This document shows, one piece after another, positions 1-5,174 of a stretch of DNA of 5,174 nt (positions within the stretch are counted from its first letter, which is position 1; every line of letters starts with the position of its first letter). Position numbers and translations under genes: made by a program. This DNA comes from an uncultured Bacteroidales bacterium (GTDB taxonomy: Bacteria; Bacteroidota; Bacteroidia; Bacteroidales; UBA932): contig CAJOQW010000044.1 in assembly GCA_905236955.1 (NCBI GenBank), forward strand, positions 1-5,174, in the 5' to 3' direction. Below the pieces are notes generated by a model that was given only the letters and a program-made list of their open reading frames with translations, did not search any database and was not told the origin of the DNA.

Positions 1-127
1 ATTCGCAACCCGAAAAAACTCGAATTTTAAATATCAGACTATCTATTTTCTTCTTTACCTCTTTGTGTCTCTCAATATTGTCAATGATCTGCCGTCCGAT
101 TCCCGAAATCCTTCGTTTCTCAAACGG
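1..127 (-). promoter_or_regulatory. Untranslated leader transcribed leftward, possibly of an rRNA operon
   Basis: Read on the minus strand, this stretch lies just downstream of a strong Bacteroidetes-type promoter. It has no ATG or GTG and has stop codons, so it looks like a non-coding leader whose gene lies beyond the left edge. At 89-61 it contains GATCATTGACAATATTGAG followed by purine-rich sequence (AGACACAAAGAGGTAAAG). From memory, similar 'TTGACATATTGAG'-like blocks occur in leaders of Bacteroidales rRNA operons, ahead of the 16S gene. That comparison is recall and not an alignment. The promoter and lack of start codons are seen directly; the rRNA assignment is inference. A leader of another RNA or of a protein gene with a long 5' UTR is possible. 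Confidence 0.45.
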
Positions 128-131
128 GCTG

Positions 132-162
132 CAAAGATACACACTTTTTTGATACCTGCAAA
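132..162 (-). promoter_or_regulatory. Leftward Bacteroidetes-type promoter (-33 TTTG / -7 TATCTTTG)
   Basis: On the minus strand TTTG (162-159) is followed by exactly 19 bp and then TATCTTTG (139-132). This matches the primary sigma consensus of Bacteroidetes, TTTG, about 19-21 bp, TAnnTTTG, at every defined position. Transcription should start around position 125 and run to the left. The sequence upstream of the -33 box (163-190) is almost pure A/T, which suits a strong, UP-element-like promoter. It faces away from the transporter gene and serves something outside the window. Confidence 0.7.
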
Positions 163-164
163 TT

Positions 165-172
165 TATTTTTG
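165..172 (+). promoter_or_regulatory. Candidate -7 element for the OPT transporter gene
   Basis: TATTTTTG fits the TAnnTTTG -7 consensus on the plus strand and would give a 5' UTR of roughly 30 nt before the ATG at 211. No TTTG sits at the expected distance: the nearest (148-151) is only 13 bp upstream. The match also lies in a T-rich run where chance hits are likely. A second partial match, TATTTTCG, is at 184-191. The transporter needs a promoter in this interval if it is not read through from the left, so the call is plausible but weak. Confidence 0.3.
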
Positions 173-210
173 AAAAAATTTACTATTTTCGTCGAACTAA
201 TTCGAAGCAG

Positions 211-2187
211 ATGAAACTACCAGAAAACGCTCATCGAGAGCTCAAATCCGGGGAAAAATACGAACCCCTTCTTGGCAATGATTTGAAATTCAAAGAGGTA
301 ACTCCGTATTCAATAACCTTAGGTCTTATAATGACCGTTCTTTTCAGCGCCGCAGCCGCATACCTGGGCCTGAAAGTGGGCCAGGTGTTCGAGGCGGCCA
401 TCCCCATCGCCATCCTCGCAGTGGGCATCAGCGGGGCGCTGGGCCGCAAGAACGCTCTAGGCGAGAATGTCATCGTCCAGAGCGTGGGAGCCTGCAGCGG
501 CGTGGTCGTGGCTGGAGCCATCTTCACCCTCCCGGCCATCTACATCCTGGGCCTGGACGTGAATTTCTGGCAGATGTTCTTCTCGTCCCTGCTCGGAGGC
601 GTCCTGGGAATACTCTTCCTGATTCCCTTCCGCAAATATTTCGTCAAGGAGATGCACGGCAAATATCCCTTCCCCGAAGCTACGGCAACCACTCAGGTGC
701 TGGTCAGCGGCGAAGGAGGGGGCAAGAGCGCCAGGATCCTGGCCGTGAGCGGCCTCATCGGCGGTCTTTACGACTTCTGCATAGCCACCTTCGGCACATG
801 GGCCGAAACCATCAGCACCACCTTCACCCACATCGGGGCGGTGGTGGCCGAAAAGGCCAAGGTCGTGCTGAAACTCAACACCGGAGCGGCGGTGCTCGGC
901 CTCGGATATATAATAGGTCTGAAATACGCCTTCATCATCTGCCTGGGCAGCGCCCTTGTCTGGCTTGTCATCATCCCGGCCTTCAACCTGTTCTGGGGAG
1001 GCCAGGTGATAGACTTCATGGGGAGCGGCATCACCGAGACCATCCGCCAGATGGGCGCCGACACAATCTTCAAGACATACGCGCGTCATATAGGTATAGG
1101 CGGCATCGCCATGGCCGGCATCATAAGCATAATCAAGAATGCAGGGGTCATCAAGTCGGCGGTAGGCCTGGCAGGCAAGGAATTCGGCAAGAAGGGAGGT
1201 CCGGCCGAGGTCCAGGAAAGGACCGACAGGGACCTTCCCATGCGCACCGTGGTGCTCGGAATCACCGTCGCCCTGCTGGCAGTGTTCGCATTCTTCGCCT
1301 TCGGCGGAGTGGTGAACAACGTCTGGCAGGCCCTGATAGGCCTTCTGATAGTGGCTGTGATATCGTTCCTTTTCACAACCGTGGCCGCCAATGCGATAGC
1401 CATCGTGGGCAGCAATCCCGTCAGCGGCATGACCATCATGACCCTGATAATCACGGCCCTGGTACTGGTGGCGGCGGGTCTCAAGGGCAACTCCGGCATG
1501 GTGGCGGCAATGGTCATAGGCGGAGTGGTCTGCACCGCCCTTTCGATGGCCGGCGGTTTCATTACCGACCTCAAGATAGGTTACTGGATAGGCACGACCC
1601 CGGCAAAGCAGGAAGCCTGGAAGTTCCTCGGCACCATAGTGGCGGCCGCCACCGTGGGAGGCGTGATGCTCATCCTCAACAAGACCTATGGCTTCACCGG
1701 CGACGGCGCGCTGGTCGCGCCCCAGGCAAACGCCATGGCAGCCGTAATCCAGCCGATGATGAACGGCGGAAGCGCGCCCTGGCTGCTTTATGGGATAGGC
1801 GCCGCCATAGCCATCCTGCTCACCGTGTTGAAGGTTCCCGCCCTTCCTTTCTGCCTAGGGATGTTCATCCCCATCGACCTCAACCTGCCCCTTCTGGTGG
1901 GCGGCGCCATAAGCTGGTACGTAGGCTCGCGTTCCAAGGACGCCGCAGTGAATACAGCCCGCGTCGACAAGGGCACACTCATCGCCAGCGGCTTCATCGC
2001 AGGCGGCGCGCTCATGGGCGTGGTAAGCGCCATACTCAAGTTCGCCGATGTAGATTGGTTCATGACCGGATGGAATACCGTGGCTCCCGGCAGGCTCTGC
2101 TCCGGGGCCGAGGCCATCGCCATCCTACCGTATCTGCTGCTGGTCGCCTACACCGTGTGGGCGATTATGAAGAAGGAGAAGAAATAG
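211..2187 (+). CDS. OPT superfamily oligopeptide transporter
   Basis: This is a complete inner-membrane transporter of 658 residues, the usual size for prokaryotic OPT proteins (about 600-700). The family imports small peptides, or metal-chelate and siderophore-like compounds, by proton coupling; the substrate cannot be read from the sequence. Family signatures occur in order: YLGLKVGQ (residues 51-58), HGKYPFPEATATTQVL (149-164), GSNPVSGMT (400-408), GGFITDLKIGYWIGTTP (448-464), APQANAMAAVIQ (503-514) and LPFCLGMFIPIDLNLPLLVG (545-564). More than ten hydrophobic segments run from about residue 35 to 652, with a charged loop near 322-343 (KEFGKKGG to TDRDLP) and a lysine-rich end (KKEKK). The ATG at 211 gives a polar N-terminus of normal length; no Shine-Dalgarno is visible, as is usual in Bacteroidetes. 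The first roughly 130 bp of the gene are less GC-rich than the rest, which is common at translation starts. The 3' end overlaps pepT on the other strand by 23 bp. Confidence 0.95.
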   Translation: MKLPENAHRELKSGEKYEPLLGNDLKFKEVTPYSITLGLIMTVLFSAAAAYLGLKVGQVFEAAIPIAILAVGISGALGRKNALGENVIVQSVGACSGVVVAGAIFTLPAIYILGLDVNFWQMFFSSLLGGVLGILFLIPFRKYFVKEMHGKYPFPEATATTQVLVSGEGGGKSARILAVSGLIGGLYDFCIATFGTWAETISTTFTHIGAVVAEKAKVVLKLNTGAAVLGLGYIIGLKYAFIICLGSALVWLVIIPAFNLFWGGQVIDFMGSGITETIRQMGADTIFKTYARHIGIGGIAMAGIISIIKNAGVIKSAVGLAGKEFGKKGGPAEVQERTDRDLPMRTVVLGITVALLAVFAFFAFGGVVNNVWQALIGLLIVAVISFLFTTVAANAIAIVGSNPVSGMTIMTLIITALVLVAAGLKGNSGMVAAMVIGGVVCTALSMAGGFITDLKIGYWIGTTPAKQEAWKFLGTIVAAATVGGVMLILNKTYGFTGDGALVAPQANAMAAVIQPMMNGGSAPWLLYGIGAAIAILLTVLKVPALPFCLGMFIPIDLNLPLLVGGAISWYVGSRSKDAAVNTARVDKGTLIASGFIAGGALMGVVSAILKFADVDWFMTGWNTVAPGRLCSGAEAIAILPYLLLVAYTVWAIMKKEKK

Positions 2188-3400
2188 CGTACAGCCTGAC
2201 GATGTTCAGGATTACGTTCGAAGCGCTTTGGATGCTTTCCAGCGGTACCCACTCCATCTTTCCGTGGAAATTAAGGCCTCCTGCGAAGATATTCGGACAG
2301 GGCAGGCCCATGAACGAGAGGTTGGCCCCGTCGGTGCCGCCGCGGATAGGCTGTATCTTCGGCTTTACGCCCGAGAGTTCCATCGCCTTGATGGCCTTCT
2401 CCACCACCTCGTAGTGAGGTTCCACCTGCTCGCGCATGTTGTAGTACTGGTCCTTGATGACAGCCGTCGCGGTGCCTTCGCCGTAGCGGAAGTTGATGAA
2501 ATCGACGCATTTCTGCATGGCGGCCTTTTTCTCCTCGAACCTGGCGCGGTCGTGGTCGCGGATGATATAGGCGAAATTGGCTTCTTCGACGGTGCCCTTG
2601 AAGGAGACGATGTGGAAGAACCCCTCGTAGCCTTCGGTGTGCTCGGGACGCTGGTCCGCGGGAAGAAGGGCATTCAGTTCCTGCCCGATCAGGATGGCGT
2701 TGCGCATCTTGCCCTTGGCATACCCGGGATGAACGTTGCGTCCCTGGATGTGGATCTTGGCGGAAGCGGCGTTGAAATTCTCGAACTCGAGTTCTCCCCT
2801 CTCTCCGCCGTCCATCGTATAGGCATAGTCGGCGTCGAAGCGCCCGACATCGAACTTGACCACCCCGCGGCCGATCTCCTCGTCGGGAGTGAACCCTATG
2901 CGCAGGGGGCCGTGCTTGAACTCCGGATGGGTCATGATGTACTGCACCGCATGCATGATCTCCGCCACGCCGGCCTTGTCGTCGGCCCCGAGAAGGGTCG
3001 TGCCGTCGGTGGTTATGAGCGTTTCGCCCTTATGGTCGAGAAGTTCGGGGAATTCCGAAGGCTTCAGGAACAGCCCGGGCACGCCCCTGAGGGCGATATC
3101 CCCGCCGTCATAATCCTCTATTATCTGGGGCTTGACATCCTTCCCGGACGCGTCGGGAGAAGTGTCCACGTGGGCGATGAACCCCACCGCAGGGACCTTG
3201 TCCTCCACATTCGAAGGGATTTTTCCCATGACATATCCATACTCGTCGAGAGTCGCCTCGACCCCGAGGTCGTTCAACTCTTTACAGAGCATCTTGAGCA
3301 GGTCCAGCTGCTTTGCCGTCGAAGGTTGGCTTTGAGAGTCCTCGTCACTCCGGGTGTCTATCGCCACGTAGCGGAGGAAGCGGTTCAGTATTGTTTCCAT
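2165..3400 (-). CDS. pepT: Peptidase T (tripeptide aminopeptidase, M20B)
   Basis: This cytosolic dizinc aminopeptidase releases the N-terminal residue from tripeptides. It is complete at 411 residues (the E. coli enzyme has 408) and aligns from end to end with the family. By homology with characterised PepT the metal ligands and catalytic residues are all present: His77 and Asp79 in AHVDTSPD, bridging Asp140 in TLLGADDKAG, catalytic Glu174 with ligand Glu175 in TPDEEIGRG, Asp197 in TMDGGERGELEFENFNAAS, and His379 in NFHGKMEW. RNVHPGYAKG (221-230), EGYEGFFH and RGGTDGANLSFMGLPCPN (353-370) are further PepT signatures. The start METILNRFLRYVAIDTRS matches the family N-terminus. The next Met (residue 37) would remove conserved sequence, so the ATG at 3400 is firm even though it lies 56 bp inside the upstream ostA-like gene. 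No promoter is seen just upstream, so co-transcription is likely. The last residues (ISSPSS) are an unconserved tail overlapping the transporter gene. Confidence 0.97.
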   Translation of the reverse strand: METILNRFLRYVAIDTRSDEDSQSQPSTAKQLDLLKMLCKELNDLGVEATLDEYGYVMGKIPSNVEDKVPAVGFIAHVDTSPDASGKDVKPQIIEDYDGGDIALRGVPGLFLKPSEFPELLDHKGETLITTDGTTLLGADDKAGVAEIMHAVQYIMTHPEFKHGPLRIGFTPDEEIGRGVVKFDVGRFDADYAYTMDGGERGELEFENFNAASAKIHIQGRNVHPGYAKGKMRNAILIGQELNALLPADQRPEHTEGYEGFFHIVSFKGTVEEANFAYIIRDHDRARFEEKKAAMQKCVDFINFRYGEGTATAVIKDQYYNMREQVEPHYEVVEKAIKAMELSGVKPKIQPIRGGTDGANLSFMGLPCPNIFAGGLNFHGKMEWVPLESIQSASNVILNIVRLYAISSPSS

Positions 3401-5174
3401 TGTTTATGGTATTGTTGGTTTCTTCGGGTTCGGATTCCTTGCCGGAGTCCTTCTCGGACATTGCAGCCGCTTTCGCAGCAGCCCTGGCCGCCTTCGCGGC
3501 CGCCCTGGCGTCTTCGCGGGCCTTCTTCTTGCGGTAACGCTCCACGTAGCGTTCCAGTTTCCTGCGGTCCCTGGCGTCCTGGACGGCCTGGCGCTGCAGG
3601 AGCTTCTTTATCCTGGCCTGTTCCTTTGCCTGCTTCTTCGCAGCCTTCGCCGCGGCCTTGGCGGCATCCCTTTCATCCAGTTCCTTCCAACGGGCCTCCC
3701 GTGCCGCCTCCTTCTCAGCCCTTATCCTTTCCTGTTCCGCCTTCCTGGCCGCCCGAAGCTCTTCCTTCGTGGGTACATGCGGCTTGACCGCGGCAGCGGC
3801 GGATGTATCCGCTGCCGCCGGAGTCTCACGGACAGAGACACTGTCCCGTACAGGCGGGGCCGCGGCGACGGTGTCTGCGGGGACGGTTACGGTTTCTTCG
3901 GCAACCACCCCGGTTTCAGGGACGATGACACCGGTGTCAGGGACGGGGACGGCAGTCTCTTCCTGCCGCCCGCTCTCCGCCCGCGAAGCTTGTCTCCTGC
4001 GGCGGGAGTCTTCGATACTCTTATATACCCCCTTCATGTATCCGGGGAAATAGATGTCGGTCTGGTCGAAGGAGGCCTTTGGACGCGACTCATACACAGC
4101 CCTCTGGGAAGGCCGAAGGGTGAGGTCGGTGATGTCCTCCCTGCCCTGCGGCTGCCTTTCCTTGTACCAGTGGAATCCCTTCAGTTCGCGGTCGCGCCCG
4201 CGCAGCTGCGGAATCGGGTAGGCATCGTTCTTGGGACTGTCGTAATAGAACACCTGGTTGAGTTCATTGTCCTTGAAGGTGGCCGACAGCATCTTGCTTT
4301 CCACCTTGTTGACGGTGGCGATCTCTTCCTTTTCCTTGAGGAAGAAGATGGCGGACGCACCTCCCAGGGCGTCGAAACGCCGCAGGGCGCCCGTAGTGTC
4401 GAAGTACGCCATCACTTCGGTGGCTTTTATCTGGTCGAAGAGATTCTCGGCCTCCTGGGTGATGACGAATGCGTTCGACTGCATGCTGACCCTCTCGACG
4501 CTCTGGTTCTTTACAAGGGCGAAGAGACTGTCGGAGAAATACTGGCGCCGGCCCTCGCTCCAGGCAACCGGATCTATGTAGAAACGAGCTACCGAGTCGA
4601 TGTCGTTGTAACGCAGGGAATCGCATACTATCTGGATGTCCTTGCGGTATATCTTCACGTTGCCGACGGCCTTGAGGAAACCTATGCCGGTCGTATCGCG
4701 CTTGGGCTCCAATACGAGCGTATCTATCTGCACCAAAAGGGAATCGGAACCGTTGAAGAGGCTGTCCGAAGGCGGCGGCCCCGCTTCATCGGCCGGCTCT
4801 TCCGGCTCCTCCCGTCCGGAATCCTCCGATTGCGCCTGAGTGCTTTCGGGTGCCGGCGGGCGCCCTCCCATGCCGGACTGCAGTTCCGCCTTCTGCTGGG
4901 CGGCGGCCTGTGCGGCTGCCGCTGCCGCCTTGCCGCGATATTCCTGAACCGGGTCGGTATGCATGTCCGCCAGACGGCTTTGCGCCGCGGCGAAGACTCC
5001 CTCCGGGACATCACATTTGGGTATGGTGCGGTAAGTTATGGCATCTCCGCCTAAATAGAGAGTATCTATCTTCTCACTGGTTCCTATCTGGTTGCCCAGG
5101 CTGTCCCTCAACGGCTTGTCCTCCTTGGTCCTGAGGGCCACGGCGGCGTCGCGGGAGAGCCGTACTTCGGACAG
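3345..5174 (-). CDS. OstA-like (LptA/LptD-type) LPS-export protein, N-terminus outside the window
   Basis: The frame is open to the right edge, so the true start is upstream; the GTG at 5141-5139 is internal. About 609 residues are visible. DTLYLGGDAITYRTIP (about 5066-5019) and the block from SLLVQIDTLVLEP to LKGFHWYKERQP (about 4740-4150) follow the pattern of Bacteroidetes OstA-like proteins. Typical segments are GFLKAVGNVKIYRKDIQIVC, CDSLRYND, DPVAWSEGRRQYFSDS, LFDQIKATEVMAYFDTTGAL, ALGGASAIFF and PIPQL. These beta-jellyroll proteins are thought to help carry lipopolysaccharide across the periplasm. A signal peptide would lie outside the window. Two parts are unusual: an Ala/Gln/Pro/Glu-rich linker (about 4946-4767), and a long C-terminal region that is Pro/Thr/Val-rich (about 3959-3777), then Ala/Lys/Arg/Glu-rich and probably helical (about 3770-3460), then acidic/Asn-rich. 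The last 18 codons overlap pepT in a different frame. The family call is confident; the role of the tail is unknown. Confidence 0.88.
   Translation of the reverse strand: MSEVRLSRDAAVALRTKEDKPLRDSLGNQIGTSEKIDTLYLGGDAITYRTIPKCDVPEGVFAAAQSRLADMHTDPVQEYRGKAAAAAAQAAAQQKAELQSGMGGRPPAPESTQAQSEDSGREEPEEPADEAGPPPSDSLFNGSDSLLVQIDTLVLEPKRDTTGIGFLKAVGNVKIYRKDIQIVCDSLRYNDIDSVARFYIDPVAWSEGRRQYFSDSLFALVKNQSVERVSMQSNAFVITQEAENLFDQIKATEVMAYFDTTGALRRFDALGGASAIFFLKEKEEIATVNKVESKMLSATFKDNELNQVFYYDSPKNDAYPIPQLRGRDRELKGFHWYKERQPQGREDITDLTLRPSQRAVYESRPKASFDQTDIYFPGYMKGVYKSIEDSRRRRQASRAESGRQEETAVPVPDTGVIVPETGVVAEETVTVPADTVAAAPPVRDSVSVRETPAAADTSAAAAVKPHVPTKEELRAARKAEQERIRAEKEAAREARWKELDERDAAKAAAKAAKKQAKEQARIKKLLQRQAVQDARDRRKLERYVERYRKKKAREDARAAAKAARAAAKAAAMSEKDSGKESEPEETNNTINNGNNTEPLPPLRGDRHPE
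3910..3951 (-). repeat. Two-copy 21-bp tandem repeat inside the OstA-like gene
   Basis: Two adjacent 21-bp units (3910-3930 and 3931-3951) differ at 4 positions and encode VPETGVV and VPDTGVI on the minus strand. Because the unit is a multiple of three, gain or loss of copies would keep the frame. It lies in the Pro/Thr/Val-rich low-complexity part of the protein, after the conserved OstA-like domain. Confidence 0.7.

Noticed and set aside
2..214. Plus-strand frame open for 70 codons from the left edge, with its TGA overlapping the transporter ATG (ATGA)
   Set aside because: The ATGA overlap looks like translational coupling, but the 70 codons contain no Gly and no Met and their codon use is unlike the neighbouring genes. 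The frame also runs antisense across a near-perfect promoter. It is more likely an AT/pyrimidine-rich non-coding stretch open by chance.
457..1089. 210-codon minus-strand frame inside the OPT gene
   Set aside because: Antisense shadow rich in Asp, Glu, Gly and His; the transporter frame accounts for the sequence.
2195..2210. Hairpin CCTGA-CGATGT-TCAGG just after the transporter stop, as a terminator
   Set aside because: The stem is only 5 bp with a 6-nt loop, has no T-run on the plus strand, and lies in the last codons of pepT. Too weak to call.
798..2414. 538-codon plus-strand frame overlapping the OPT gene
   Set aside because: It is an out-of-frame shadow: extremely rich in Arg, His, Gly and Pro, with no recognisable domain, while the overlapping frame has clear OPT signatures throughout.
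2228..3787. 519-codon plus-strand frame antisense to pepT and the OstA-like gene
   Set aside because: Long antisense frames are expected opposite GC-rich coding DNA. The opposite strand has all PepT catalytic motifs, and this frame crosses the boundary of two real genes.
3910..3951. VPETG/VPDTG as sortase sorting signals
   Set aside because: They are not followed by a hydrophobic segment and a basic end near the C-terminus, and the organism appears Gram-negative. They are part of a low-complexity repeat.
3777..5054. 425-codon plus-strand frame antisense to the OstA-like gene
   Set aside because: It mirrors the codon structure of the real gene and shows no family signature, signal peptide or gene-like start context.
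5139..5141. GTG as the start codon of the OstA-like protein
   Set aside because: The frame stays open through 11 more codons to the edge, no signal peptide follows the GTG, and the conserved N-terminal OstA-like region is missing. The real start is outside the window.

Overview
The window reads as chromosomal DNA from a high-GC member of the Bacteroidetes, probably Bacteroidales (an Alistipes-like lineage would fit, but the genus cannot be fixed from this sequence). Three things support this. A near-ideal Bacteroidetes-type promoter (TTTG, 19 bp, TATCTTTG) lies on the minus strand near the left edge. The genes lack clear Shine-Dalgarno sequences. The leftward gene at the right edge matches the OstA-like LPS-export proteins typical of this phylum. 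Coding DNA is GC-rich with G/C-biased third positions, while the 210-bp leader region is AT-rich.

Layout: positions 1-210 hold no convincing protein gene. They contain a leftward promoter with the start of a long untranslated leader that runs off the left edge (possibly an rRNA operon leader), and a weaker candidate promoter for the rightward gene. Positions 211-2187 (+) encode a complete OPT-superfamily membrane transporter of 658 residues. Positions 2165-3400 (-) encode a complete peptidase T of 411 residues, whose 3' end overlaps the transporter's 3' end by 23 bp. Positions 3345-5174 (-) encode most of an OstA-like protein that is cut by the right edge. Its 3' end overlaps the pepT start by 56 bp, so the two probably share an mRNA.

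How the genes fit together: OPT proteins import short peptides (some import metal chelates), and PepT removes the N-terminal residue from tripeptides in the cytosol. The pair could act in sequence in peptide use, although they are convergent and not in one operon. The OstA-like protein belongs to a different process, transport of lipopolysaccharide across the periplasm, and probably shares a transcript with pepT only by position.

I see no mobile element, CRISPR array, tRNA or clearly novel system. The most interesting points are the leftward leader, the two gene overlaps, and the long low-complexity linker and Ala/Lys/Arg-rich tail of the OstA-like protein.
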